DNA of 64,000 nt, taken from Streptomyces marianii. Its GTDB lineage: Bacteria > Actinomycetota > Actinomycetes > Streptomycetales > Streptomycetaceae. The stretch lies in contig NZ_VAWE01000001.1 in the NCBI RefSeq assembly GCF_005795905.1, forward strand, positions 4,763,001-4,827,000, in the 5' to 3' direction. The translations under genes were made by a program, and so were the position numbers. Every line of letters begins with the position of its first letter. The first letter of the stretch is position 1. Below, piece after piece: positions 50,353 through 58,612 of this stretch. The notes under the pieces are model-generated. The model had not been told where the DNA came from, made no database searches, and saw nothing but the letters and a program-made list of their open reading frames with translations.

Positions 50353-51062
50353 AACCCCCAGGGTGCCATCGCCGCGCAGGCCGAGCGCCTTTCGTCAGTC
50401 CTCTTCCTGAAGGGGCGACCCACCGACAGCGACACCACCACAGGAGGCATGACCAGCCGAGGGCCTGTCCGTCGTTGCGTGCGCCTGGCCCAGGCGCTCT
50501 CGCCGAGGTGGGCGGCTCAAATCCTGCCACGGTTCTGGGGTCCGTCTGAGAGGGCCTCACATGCGGTGAACTGCGCTTTCGTCTCTGGAGACCTGTGCAT
50601 TTTGAGGTCCTTGTGAGTCTTCGGAGAAGGGAAACCCGCGATACAGAAGCACGTATGGCGTCGTGCGCCGGTGCGCTCGAACATGAAGCCCGCAGAGAGG
50701 TTGGCCGGCGTCGCCATGGCGTTGTACGCGGACTACGAGACGGGCGGGAACGTCTGCCCGTCGTCGGCACCTACGACGTGGTCTGGTACGCCTCGGGCGC
50801 CCTGTGCGCGGCGGCGGCCCTGATGGGCGCCGGTGATCCGGCGGGGGACGCCTTCACGGGCGGTGGCGGCGGTCTGAGGCCGGGGGACCGCCGCGAGCGT
50901 CCGGTGTCGACCGGTCGGGGCCTCGCCTGCGGTGGGCGCGGTGCGTTCGGGTCGCTGCAGGGGTCATCTCCGCGGCGTGCGGCCCCCGGGTGGGAGGGGG
51001 ATCGCCACGGGGTGGGGCGCGTTCCGCGCGGACGCCACCGCGCGGCAGTCCCGCCGGACGTG
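50353..51062. other. Gap with a tRNA-3'-like scar
   Basis: About 700 bases without a supported gene. Around 50508-50532 the plus strand has GGGCGGCTCAAATCCTGCC, resembling a tRNA T-arm, and the minus strand reads as the typical artefact peptide GFEPPTS seen opposite tRNA ends. A full tRNA cannot be folded. Possibly a trace of an integrated element. Confidence 0.3.
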
Positions 51063-51380
51063 TCAGCCCGCGCGGTCGAGCGGTTCGAATCCCACTTGGA
51101 GCCGCATGCCCAGCGCGGTCGCGAGCCGGTCCAGCATGGGCAGCGTGGGCATCGTGCCCCCGGCTTCGAAGCGGGCGACGGCGGGCTGCTGCAGTCCGGC
51201 CGCCTGGGCGAGCCGAGCCTGACTCATTCCGAGCGCTTCCCTGCGCTCACGGACGGCGCGTCCCAGCTCGAAACGGAACCGCGTCGCCTCATAAGCCGCG
51301 CATGCGCCCGGATCGTCGAGGGCCTCGGCCCTCAGCTCCTGCCACGTCTTCCGCCCGGCCATTCCGTCATCACCCTTCAT
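51063..51380 (-). CDS. higA: HigA-type antitoxin (XRE helix-turn-helix)
   Basis: A protein of 105 residues. The Cro/C1-type HTH runs REALGMSQARLAQAAGLQQP, then AVARFEAGGTMPTLPMLDRL, positions about 55-93. It overlaps the end of the toxin gene by 11 bases; toxin-first order is typical of higBA. It should repress its own promoter, and the palindrome at 51710-51729 is the obvious operator. The antitoxin gene looks intact although the toxin is frameshifted. Confidence 0.85.
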   Translation of the reverse strand: MKGDDGMAGRKTWQELRAEALDDPGACAAYEATRFRFELGRAVRERREALGMSQARLAQAAGLQQPAVARFEAGGTMPTLPMLDRLATALGMRLQVGFEPLDRAG

Positions 51381-51713
51381 CAGCTGTGTGCTCCTCGGCG
51401 ATGCACATGCGCATCGCCCGCAGGGCCCGCTGGATCTCCACCGGCTCCCGCATGCGTTGTTTGCGAAACGCGGTCAGCGGGATGATGCGGCGGCCGCTCC
51501 CGATCCAGTGCGTGATGCGCACGGCGTCGCCGTCCAGATGGAACCGCAGTTCCCGGAGTTTGCCGACGAGCTGCTTGGTGTATGGCTCGCCCAGGAGGAC
51601 GCCCCGCTCGGCAAGCAGGTCCACGTGGAACGCGACCGTACCGCGGTGCCGCGGACTCAGCCCGAGGAACCATTTCTCCACCTCCGGCTCGACTCGATTT
51701 CACCCCATGCCAT
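51370..51713 (-). pseudogene. higB: HigB/RelE-type toxin gene with N-terminal frameshift
   Basis: From ATG at 51713 the frame codes MAWGEIE, then a base appears to be missing between 51693 and 51692; reading on in the -1 frame gives VEPEVEKWFLGLSPRHRGTV and the rest of a normal HigB toxin (HLDGDAVRITHWIGSGRRII, then FRKQRMREPVEIQRAL). The expected protein would be about 114 residues. An internal GTG at 51681 could give a 103-residue protein lacking the first strand. Whether a weakly active toxin remains is open. The palindromic operator overlaps the ATG. Confidence 0.65.
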
Positions 51714-51729
51714 AACGAGGACGTTATGG
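51710..51729. promoter_or_regulatory. Palindromic operator of the higBA module
   Basis: CCATAACG-AGGA-CGTTATGG, perfect 8-base arms, overlapping the toxin start codon. No ribosome site precedes the ATG, so the transcript may be leaderless; TAGGCT at about 51739-51734 is a possible -10. Confidence 0.6.
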
Positions 51730-51831
51730 AGAGCCTAGCGTCGTCCGGTCGAAAACGCCCGTTGTTCATTCGCCCGAGTGTCGCGTCTGCGGCACTTGAC
51801 CACGGCGGGCGGGCCTCCCGGGACAGAACAC

Positions 51832-52446
51832 CTAGGCCTCGAAGCGCCCGAACCGCCCCCTGTGGAACAGCAGGGGATCGCCGTCGTCCGCCGCGCCCAG
51901 GGCCTCCACCCGCCCCACCACGATCAGATGGTCGCCGCCGGTGTGGACCGTGCCGATCGTGCAGTCGATCCAGGCGGGGACGGAGGCGAGGCGGGGGGAG
52001 CCGGTCACCGGGGCGGGGGTGTGGGCGACGCCCTCGAACTTGTCGGAGCCGCTCACCGCGAACGCGCGGCAGAGGTCACCCTGGTCCGCTCCGAGGACGT
52101 TGACGCAGAACGCCCCGGCGCGGGCGATGCGCGGCCAGGTCGTCGACGTACGGGCGACCATGAACACCACCAGGGGCGGGTCGAGCGACAGCGAGGCGAA
52201 GGACTGGCAGGCGAAGCCCGCCGGGCCGCCGCCCTCCTCGTCGTGGGCCGTGACGACCGTGACCCCGCTCGCGAAGTGCCCCAGTACGCGCCGGAACTCG
52301 GCGGGGGCGACCGGTAGCCGTTCGTCCTCGCCGACGGTGCGCAGCGCGGGACGCGGCAGCGCGTCGAAGGACGGCTCGCCCGGCGGGGCGGTGCCGGTGG
52401 AGCGGAGGTAGCGGACGGCGGTCGCGGCCATCCCGGCGTGTCCCAT
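51832..52446 (-). CDS. Flavin reductase family protein (FMN-binding split barrel)
   Basis: About 204 residues from ATG at 52446. Signatures of the two-component-monooxygenase reductase family are FRRVLGHFASGVTVVTAHDE, GFACQSFASLSLDPPLVVFM (about 91-110), AGAFCVNVLGADQGDLCRAF and DHLIVVGRVEAL. It supplies FADH2 or FMNH2 to an oxygenase, but no classic oxygenase partner adjoins; the flavin monooxygenase at 58613 uses NADPH itself. ATG at 52458 is also possible, which would place the start 6 bases from the operator at 52464-52478. Confidence 0.9.
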   Translation of the reverse strand: MGHAGMAATAVRYLRSTGTAPPGEPSFDALPRPALRTVGEDERLPVAPAEFRRVLGHFASGVTVVTAHDEEGGGPAGFACQSFASLSLDPPLVVFMVARTSTTWPRIARAGAFCVNVLGADQGDLCRAFAVSGSDKFEGVAHTPAPVTGSPRLASVPAWIDCTIGTVHTGGDHLIVVGRVEALGAADDGDPLLFHRGRFGRFEA

Positions 52447-52463
52447 CACACCGCCCATTGAAA

Positions 52464-52478
52464 CTGACGGTACGTCAG
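52464..52478. promoter_or_regulatory. Operator 4: CTGACG-GTA-CGTCAG
   Basis: Perfect 6-base arms, immediately upstream of the flavin reductase gene. Shared operator family. Confidence 0.75.
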
Positions 52479-52704
52479 ATGGGAACCCTTCGCCCCCGCT
52501 CGCCCTCTTGTCGTGAAGGGCCGCCCCGGGTGACCCACCCCGTACCGGTCCGCGCGCCTTCGGCCCGCGGGCGCCTGCGCTCCGCGTGCGCCAGCGGTAC
52601 CCACAAGGAGGCGGTCCCCACCCGGCAGCGGTCCCCACCGGGCAGCGGTCCGCGCCCGGTAGCGTGGAGCCGACCAGCCGCCGCCGTCACGGAGAAGCAC
52701 CGAC

Positions 52705-53325
52705 ATGGGCACACCCCTGTTCGTCAAGGTCTGCGGTCTGCGCACGGAGCGGGACGTGGACACCGCCGTCGAGGCCGGTGCCGACGCGATCGGCTTCGTC
52801 TTCGCCGAGAGTCCGCGCCGCATCGACGCCGGTACCGCCCGGCGCCTCGCGGCCCGAGTGCCCGACGGCGTCCTGACGGTCGGCGTCTTCCGCGACCAGC
52901 CGCTCGACTCGGTCCGCGCCCTGCTGGGCGAGACCGGCATGCGTGCCGTGCAACTGCACGGCCATGAGGACCTCGCGTACTTCGACGCCCTGCGTCCGGA
53001 CGGCCGCACCCTGATCCGGGGGGTCGCCGTAAGGGGCGAGGTGCCGCGGTACGGCGAGCGCGGCGAGGACGTCCTCCTGCTCGACGCGCCCGTGCCCGGC
53101 GCCGGCGAGGCCTGGGACCGCAGCGGCAAGCAGCTCCCGGCCCCCGGCCGGCGCTGGCTGCTCGCCGGTGGGCTCGACCCGCACAACGTCGCGGACGCGG
53201 TCCGCGCGGCCCGCCCCTGGGGTGTGGACGTCTCCAGCGGCATCGAGACCAGTCGCGGGGTGAAGAGCCCCGAACTGATCACGGCGTTCATCGCGGCCGC
53301 GCGCGGCGCCGAAACGGTGTCCTGA
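52705..53325 (+). CDS. trpF: Phosphoribosylanthranilate isomerase-like protein
   Basis: A protein of 206 residues, a TrpF barrel: KVCGLRTERDVDTAVEAGAD (catalytic Cys about 10), AIGFVFAESPRRI, MRAVQLHGHED, WLLAGGLDPHNVADAVRAAR and GVDVSSGIETSRGVKSPELI (phosphate binding). All TrpF landmarks are present. It isomerises phosphoribosylanthranilate in tryptophan synthesis. Streptomyces generally use the dual HisA/TrpF enzyme PriA and lack trpF, so a dedicated copy is notable. No trp genes adjoin. GGAGAAG precedes the ATG. Confidence 0.88.
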   Translation: MGTPLFVKVCGLRTERDVDTAVEAGADAIGFVFAESPRRIDAGTARRLAARVPDGVLTVGVFRDQPLDSVRALLGETGMRAVQLHGHEDLAYFDALRPDGRTLIRGVAVRGEVPRYGERGEDVLLLDAPVPGAGEAWDRSGKQLPAPGRRWLLAGGLDPHNVADAVRAARPWGVDVSSGIETSRGVKSPELITAFIAAARGAETVS

Positions 53326-53459
53326 CCGGCGTCAGCAATCCGAACGCCCCCGGCCTCCTCGGCGTCGCGAGCGCACCCGTCCGTCACCGCGGCTCCGCAC
53401 CGACCGAGGAACCGCTAATCCGTTTGCCGCGAGCCCGTCCGGCCGGATAGGAAGCCTGC

Positions 53460-54053
53460 ATGCTGAGAGGCGGCAAGGTCGGGCTCAGGGCCCGGCACGA
53501 GGACGACATCCCGATCCTGCGGGCCGAACTCCACGACGACGTGGTCAACGCCTCGCGGGCCGAGAGCGGGCCGTGGCGGCCGATCACGCCCGACTCGAAG
53601 GACCCGCCGTTCGTGGTGGACGACGAGGAGGAGGGGAGCGTCCCGTTCTCCGTGGTGGAGCTGGGCGGCGGCACGCTGGTCGGCGCCGCGACACTGTGGG
53701 GCATCGACAACCACAACCGGTCCGCGCACATCGGGCTGGGGCTGCTGCCGTCCTCCCGCGGCAAGGGCTACGGCACCGACGTGGTCGCGGTGCTCTGTCA
53801 CTACGGATTCGTCGTGCGCGGCCTGCAGCGGCTGCAGATCGAGACGCTGTCGGACAACGAGGCGATGCTGCGCTCCGCCGAGCGCAACGGCTTCGTCCGC
53901 GAGGGCGTACTGCGCTCCTCGGCCTGGGTGATGGGCGAGTTCCTGGACGAGGTGCTGCTCGGCCTCCTCGTCCGGGACTGGAAGCAGGGCCCGCAGGTCC
54001 GGGCCGCCGTCCGTCCGGCGGGTCCGGGGCGCGGAGCGGCCGGGGACGGCTGA
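53460..54053 (+). CDS. GNAT family N-acetyltransferase (RimJ/RimL type)
   Basis: A protein of 197 residues. KVGLRARHEDDIPILRAELH at the start, the acetyl-CoA loop GLGLLPSSRGKGYGTDVVAV (about 95-114) and the late motif NEAMLRSAERNGFVREGVLR match the RimJ/RimL-like branch. The C-terminal 15 residues are a basic/Pro tail. Possible targets are protein N-termini or small amines. No operon partner is evident; the LysE gene follows after 46 bases. Confidence 0.88.
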   Translation: MLRGGKVGLRARHEDDIPILRAELHDDVVNASRAESGPWRPITPDSKDPPFVVDDEEEGSVPFSVVELGGGTLVGAATLWGIDNHNRSAHIGLGLLPSSRGKGYGTDVVAVLCHYGFVVRGLQRLQIETLSDNEAMLRSAERNGFVREGVLRSSAWVMGEFLDEVLLGLLVRDWKQGPQVRAAVRPAGPGRGAAGDG

Positions 54054-54099
54054 GGAAAACGGGTCGCGGAGGGCGGCCGTCCCCGGGTTCCATGACCCC

Positions 54100-54738
54100 A
54101 TGGTGTCCGTCGACCGTCTTTCGGCCTTCGCGGCCATGTCGTTCCTGCTGATCGTCATCCCCGGCCCCAGCGTGCTGTTCGTCATCGGGCGAGCGCTGGC
54201 GCAGGGGCGCCGTGCCGCGCTGACCACGGTCGTCGGGAACACGCTGGGGGCCTGTCTGCTCGTCGTGACCGTAGCCCTCGGGATCGGCACCGTCGTGGAG
54301 CGGTCCGTTCTCGTGTTCACGACACTGAAGCTCGCGGGCGCCGCGTACCTCGTGTACCTCGGGGTCAAGGCGGTACGGCAGCGGCGGTCCCCGCAGTCCG
54401 CGATCACGGCGGGCGGCCCCGGTCACGGGAGTGCGCGGACGCTGTGGGAGGGGTTCGCGGTCGGGGTGGCGAACCCGAAGACGATCGTGTTCTTCGCCGC
54501 CGTGCTGCCGCAGTTCGTGGACCCCGAGGCCGGGCACGTCGTACTGCAGATGCTGCTGCTGGGTCTGGTGTTCAACGTCATCGCGCTGGTCTCCGACAGT
54601 GTGTGGGGCCTGGTCGCGGCGACCGCGCGAATCTGGTTCGCCCGGTCGCCGCAGCGGCTCGCCGCGATCGGCGGGGCCGGCGGGCTCACGATGATCGGCC
54701 TCGGTGTCACCGTCGCGGCGACGGGCCGCAAGGACTGA
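54100..54738 (+). CDS. LysE family transporter
   Basis: A protein of 212 residues with six hydrophobic segments. Family motifs are FLLIVIPGPSVLFVIGRALA (P-G-P, about 15-34), RRAALTTVVGNTLGACLLVV and FAVGVANPKTIVFFAAVLPQ (N-P-K, about 117-136). LysE/RhtB proteins export amino acids or related metabolites. It converges on the enoyl-CoA hydratase gene, with only 72 bases between. Confidence 0.92.
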   Translation: MVSVDRLSAFAAMSFLLIVIPGPSVLFVIGRALAQGRRAALTTVVGNTLGACLLVVTVALGIGTVVERSVLVFTTLKLAGAAYLVYLGVKAVRQRRSPQSAITAGGPGHGSARTLWEGFAVGVANPKTIVFFAAVLPQFVDPEAGHVVLQMLLLGLVFNVIALVSDSVWGLVAATARIWFARSPQRLAAIGGAGGLTMIGLGVTVAATGRKD

Positions 54739-54810
54739 ACGCGCGAGGGCCGGGAGCCACGCGGGCGGGTGTCACGGGGCGGGTGTCACGCAGGAGGGGG
54801 CGACGCGCCC

Positions 54811-55806
54811 CTACCGCCCCCGGTACTCCGGCGCCCGGCGCTCCACGAACCCCGCGACGCCCTCGTTCGCGTCCCGCGTCGTCATGGCGATCTCCACCGC
54901 CGACGCCTCCGCCGCGAAGGCGGAGGCGCGGTCGACGTCGAGCGAGGCGTTCACCAGCTGCTTGGTGAGCGCGAGGGCGCGGGTCGGGCCGTGTGCCAGG
55001 CGCTCGGCCCACCCGCGGGCGGTCCTCTCCAGTTCGTCCGCCGCGACGACCCGGTTGACCAGCCCCATCCGCTCGGCGTCGGCCGCGGACAGCGCGTCCC
55101 CGAAGAACATCAGCTCCTTCGCGCGCTGCGGTCCGACCAGTCGCGGCAGCAGATACGCCCCGCCCCCGTCCGGGACGAGCCCGCGCCGTACGAACACCTC
55201 GATGAAGCGCGCGGATTCGGCGGCCAGGACCAGGTCGCAGGCGAAGGCCAGATGCGCGCCGATGCCGGCCGCCGTGCCGTTCACGGCGGCGATCACCGGC
55301 TTCTCGCAGTCCAGGACGGCGGCGATGAACCGCTGCGCGCCGAGCCGGATCATCCGGGCCACGTCGCCGGGCACGCGCTCCCGTGCGCCCGCCGAGGACG
55401 AACCGGAGTTCGCGGGCGAGGGGTCCCCGCCCGCCGAGGACGAACCGGGTACGTGCTCCCGCCCGGCCGCCGAGGACGAACCGGGTACGTGCTCCCGCCC
55501 GGCCGCCGAGGACGAACCGGGCGCGGAATCCGCGGGTTCCGGGTTCCCGGGCGCGAGGTTCCGGGGCGCGGGGTCCCCGGTCGCGGAGGCCTCGGCACTC
55601 TCGCCGCGCAGGTCCGCGCCGGCGCAGAAACCCTTGCCCGTCGCGGTGATCACGACCGCCCGGACGTCAGGATCGGCGGAGGCGTCCGCGAGAAGCGTGA
55701 TGATCCGCTCGCGCTGGTCCCGGGTGACGGCGTTCATCGCCTCGGGCCGGTCGAGTGTGATCCACGAGACGCCGTTCTCCGTGCGGTGCAGCACCCCCCG
55801 CGCCAT
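54811..55806 (-). CDS. Enoyl-CoA hydratase family protein with an internal repeat insertion
   Basis: A protein of 331 residues, about 60-70 longer than the family. The crotonase core is intact: ITLDRPEAMNAVTRDQRERI, ATGKGFCAGADLRGE (first oxyanion loop, about 55-69), PVIAAVNGTAAGIGAHLAFA (second, about 168-187), FVRRGLVPDGGGAYLLPRL (Asp in place of a catalytic Glu, as in many isomerases). Residues about 70-145 are an Ala/Ser/Pro insert with repeats of PGSSSAAGREHV from 36-bp DNA repeats. It follows the acyl-CoA synthetase by 14 bases; GAGGGGGAG precedes the ATG. Confidence 0.9.
   Translation of the reverse strand: MARGVLHRTENGVSWITLDRPEAMNAVTRDQRERIITLLADASADPDVRAVVITATGKGFCAGADLRGESAEASATGDPAPRNLAPGNPEPADSAPGSSSAAGREHVPGSSSAAGREHVPGSSSAGGDPSPANSGSSSAGARERVPGDVARMIRLGAQRFIAAVLDCEKPVIAAVNGTAAGIGAHLAFACDLVLAAESARFIEVFVRRGLVPDGGGAYLLPRLVGPQRAKELMFFGDALSAADAERMGLVNRVVAADELERTARGWAERLAHGPTRALALTKQLVNASLDVDRASAFAAEASAVEIAMTTRDANEGVAGFVERRAPEYRGR
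55427..55529 (-). repeat. 36-bp in-frame tandem repeats inside the enoyl-CoA hydratase gene
   Basis: The unit containing GCCGAGGACGAACCGGGTAC recurs about every 36 bases (copies near 55432, 55468 and 55504, the last diverging). It codes a 12-residue Ser/Ala/Gly/His/Pro unit, so length changes keep the frame. The insert sits at a surface loop between the two oxyanion segments. Confidence 0.8.
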
Positions 55807-55820
55807 CGGCTCCCCCTCGC

Positions 55821-58043
55821 TCACCGGCACACCGCCAGCGCGTCCAGTGCCACCGCGCCCTGGCCGCGGGGCAGGACCATCAGGGGGTTGATGTCCAGCT
55901 CGGAGAGGTCCCCGCCGAGCTCCAGCGCCATCCGCTGGACCCGCAGGACGACTTCGACGAGCGCGTCCACGTCGACGGGAGGCCCGCCCCTGACCCCGTC
56001 GAGCAGGGCTCGCCCGCGCAGTTCGGCGAGCATCGAGCGGGCCTGGTCCTCGCCGAACGGCGGGACCCGCACCGCCACGTCCCGCAGCACTTCCACGAGC
56101 ACCCCGCCGAGGCCGACCGTCACCGTCGGCCCGAACAGTTCGTCCCGCGTCACGCCGACGACCATCTCGACCCCGCGCTCGACCATCTGGCAGACGAGGA
56201 CGCCGTCCAGGTCCACGCCCTCGTACCGGGCGATGTCGGTCAGTTCGCGGTACGAGTCGCGGACCTGGCTGGCCGAGGTCAGCCCGATCTTCACCAGGCC
56301 CAGCTCCGTCTTGTGCGCGAGCTGCGGCGCGGACGCCTTCATCACCACCGGGTAGCCGACCAGCCCCGCCGCCCTCACGGCGGCCGCCGCGCTGGTCACC
56401 AACTGCTCGCGCGGCACCCGGATCCCGTACGCGCGCAGCAGCTGCTTCGCCGCGTGCTCGCTGAGCCGGTGACCGGGTCGGAGCAGTGCCTGTGCCTTGC
56501 GGAAGGAGGGGGAGAGGGTGCGGGGTGCCTCGTCGAAGGGGGAGCGGTAGCCGGTGGTGAAGCGGTGGTGGTCGACGTACGCCTTGACCGCCGTGATGCA
56601 GTTGCCGAACGTACGGAAGGTCGCGACCCGGGACGAGCCGAGCAGCGTCGTCCGGTAGGCGTCCTCCGTCCCGACCGGTGAACCCCACACCACGCACACC
56701 AGCTTGTCCGTGGCCTCCGCCGCGTCCACCAGGTCCTGTGCGAGCCTGTCGCTCATGGGCGGGAAGGGGCCGGTGATCGGGCAGATCAGCACCCCGACGC
56801 CGGGGTCGGCGAGGATCGCGTCGATGATCCTCCGGCCGCGCCAGTCGCCGACGGGGTGTCCGCCGTTGTCGACCGGGTTGGCGACGCTCAGGTACTCCGG
56901 TATCCACTGGTGCAGTTCGGCCTGGCGGTCCGCGGACAGCGGAGGCAGCCGCAGCCCGGCCGCGGTGGCGAGGTCCGCGAAGTGCGCGCCCGTGCCGCCG
57001 GAGATGGAGTAGACGACGACCCCGTCGGCGGCGGGCCTGCGGGCCCGGGCCAGCAGCGCCGCGGTGTCCTGGAGTTCGTCGAGGCCGTCGACGCGGATCA
57101 CCCCGTACTGGCGCATCGCCGCGTCCACGACCCGGTCCGCGCCGGTGAGCTTGCCGGTGTGCGAGGCGGCCGTCCGGGCGCCCGCCTCGGTGCGGCCCAC
57201 CTTGACCGCGACGACCGGGACGCGGTTGCGGGCGGCCCGGTCGGCGGCGAGCAGGAACGAGCGGCCGTCCTTGAGGCCCTCCACGTAGCAGGCGATCGCC
57301 CCGACCTCGGGCCGTCCGGAGAAGTACGAGATGAAGTCCGCGGTCTCCAGGTCGGCCTCGTTGCCCGTCGGCGCCCAGTGGGAGAGCCGTACGCCGAGTT
57401 CCTGCATGGTGAAGACGGGGCGGCCCTGGTGGCCGGACTGGGTGATCAGTGCGATGGCAGGGCCCTCGAGGTCGTCGCGGAACCGCTCGAAGGCGTTGAG
57501 GTTGGTGTTCGGGCCGAGCAGCCGCAGCCCGGACCGCTCCACCGCGGCGGCGAGCCGCCGCTGGGCGTCGGCGCCGGCCTCGCCGGTCTCGGCGAACCCG
57601 GACGCGAAGGCCACGGCGAACTTCACCTTCGCCTGGCCGAGTTCCTCGATGACGGGCAGCGGGTCGCCGACGAGGAGCACGGCGAGGTCCACGGGCTCGG
57701 GCAGTTCCGCGACGGACGGCACACAGGGCAGCCCGAAGACGGTGGTACGGGTCGGATGGACCGGGTGCAGTCTCGCCCCGACGCGCTCGGCCCAGGCGAT
57801 CAGCTGGCGGGTGATCCCGGTGTTGGGCCGTCCGTCGGCGTCGGAGGCGCCGACGACGGCGACCGCCTCGGGCCGGAAGAAGCGGTCGAGGTCGGGTACG
57901 GGCGCGTACAGCGGACGGCCGCTGACGTCGAGGTCGCCCTCGGCCGCGGTGACGCCGTGGACGGCCGCCCCGGTCTGCTGTCCGCAGGCCACCACACGGG
58001 CGCGGAGGTCGGTGGTCAAGGTGCCGTGGGTTGATCCAAGCAT
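55821..58043 (-). CDS. Acyl-CoA synthetase, NDP-forming type (acetate-CoA ligase family)
   Basis: A protein of 740 residues with fused alpha and beta parts: a CoA-binding Rossmann domain (FFRPEAVAVVGASDADGRPN), the succinyl-CoA-ligase-like domain with the phospho-His loop RTAASHTGKLTGADRVVDAA (about 288), and a C-terminal ATP-grasp domain (AYGIRVPREQLVTS, GYPVVMKASAPQLAHKTELG). It forms acyl-CoA with ADP plus phosphate, or works in a CoA-transfer role. AGGAGCGGCGG precedes the ATG. Two operators of the shared family lie 34-72 bases upstream of the start. Confidence 0.9.
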   Translation of the reverse strand: MLGSTHGTLTTDLRARVVACGQQTGAAVHGVTAAEGDLDVSGRPLYAPVPDLDRFFRPEAVAVVGASDADGRPNTGITRQLIAWAERVGARLHPVHPTRTTVFGLPCVPSVAELPEPVDLAVLLVGDPLPVIEELGQAKVKFAVAFASGFAETGEAGADAQRRLAAAVERSGLRLLGPNTNLNAFERFRDDLEGPAIALITQSGHQGRPVFTMQELGVRLSHWAPTGNEADLETADFISYFSGRPEVGAIACYVEGLKDGRSFLLAADRAARNRVPVVAVKVGRTEAGARTAASHTGKLTGADRVVDAAMRQYGVIRVDGLDELQDTAALLARARRPAADGVVVYSISGGTGAHFADLATAAGLRLPPLSADRQAELHQWIPEYLSVANPVDNGGHPVGDWRGRRIIDAILADPGVGVLICPITGPFPPMSDRLAQDLVDAAEATDKLVCVVWGSPVGTEDAYRTTLLGSSRVATFRTFGNCITAVKAYVDHHRFTTGYRSPFDEAPRTLSPSFRKAQALLRPGHRLSEHAAKQLLRAYGIRVPREQLVTSAAAAVRAAGLVGYPVVMKASAPQLAHKTELGLVKIGLTSASQVRDSYRELTDIARYEGVDLDGVLVCQMVERGVEMVVGVTRDELFGPTVTVGLGGVLVEVLRDVAVRVPPFGEDQARSMLAELRGRALLDGVRGGPPVDVDALVEVVLRVQRMALELGGDLSELDINPLMVLPRGQGAVALDALAVCR

Positions 58044-58076
58044 CGTTCCGCCGCTCCTTGCTCGTCGGCAACGTTA

Positions 58077-58091
58077 CTGACGCATAGTCAG
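58077..58091. promoter_or_regulatory. Operator 5a: CTGAC-GCATA-GTCAG
   Basis: Arms of 5 perfect bases with a 5-base centre, a weaker version of the shared operator, upstream of the NDP-forming synthetase gene. Confidence 0.6.
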
Positions 58092-58100
58092 ATTACAGAA

Positions 58101-58115
58101 CTGACTGCATGTCAG
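58101..58115. promoter_or_regulatory. Operator 5b: CTGAC-TGCAT-GTCAG
   Basis: Second weak match, 24 bases from 5a on the same face of the helix (about two turns), suggesting a paired site. Confidence 0.6.
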
Positions 58116-58573
58116 GAACGGTCCGTGCGCGGGGAAGTGCCTGGGAGCGCGCCCGGCCGGACGGGGCGCGCGGGGATGCTGCCCGGGGCGGTCCGGAAGG
58201 AACCCGTCTCCCGGCGATCGGGCCCCAGGATGGCCGGATGTGCGGGAGGGGCTGGCCGGATCACCGGTACCCGTGGGGCTGCCGAGACCTCGCTCGCGCC
58301 GTTCCGGAACCTCCCACGGGCGCCCTGGAGACCGGTGCGTCGATCCCGAAGCCGACGTCGATCCCGATCCCGACGCCGAGACGCCGAGACGCCGAGACGA
58401 CCGGGGGTGCCGCGAACCGGTGCCGACGCCGACGTCGATCCCGACGCCGAGGCAGGCGCCGATCCCGACGTCGATCCCGACGCCGGGGGTGCCGCGAGCC
58501 GGTGCCGACGCCGACGTCGATTCCGACGCCGAGGCAGGCGCCGGCATCGGGGCTGCCGCGAGCCGCTGCCCGG
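58116..58573. other. Gap with degenerate short repeats
   Basis: About 460 bases without a supported gene. From about 58350 it is built of variants of CCGACGTCGATCCCGACGCC and GACGCCGAGA, including two larger near-repeats ending GGTGCCGCGAGCCGGTGCCG. It reads as spurious Arg/Pro frames. Probably a decaying minisatellite. Confidence 0.45.
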
Positions 58574-58608
58574 CCCGTCCCCGCGGGGAAACTCCCCGCG
58601 GGGACGGG
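58574..58608. terminator. Strong terminator after the flavin monooxygenase gene
   Basis: CCCGTCCCCGCGGGG and CCCCGCGGGGACGGG, 15 perfect pairs, 5-base loop AAACT; it lies only 4 bases past the stop at 58613 on the minus strand. Confidence 0.75.
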
Positions 58609-58612
58609 GGGG

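Noticed and set aside
50270..50770. Minus-strand protein containing GFEPPTS
   Set aside because: This peptide is a known artefact of reading opposite tRNA ends; the frame lacks any family feature.
54811..58071. 1086-codon minus frame joining the enoyl-CoA hydratase to the region upstream
   Set aside because: The N-terminal 750 codons overlap the NDP-forming synthetase in another frame and are Arg-rich shadow; the real hydratase starts at 55806 with its own ribosome site.
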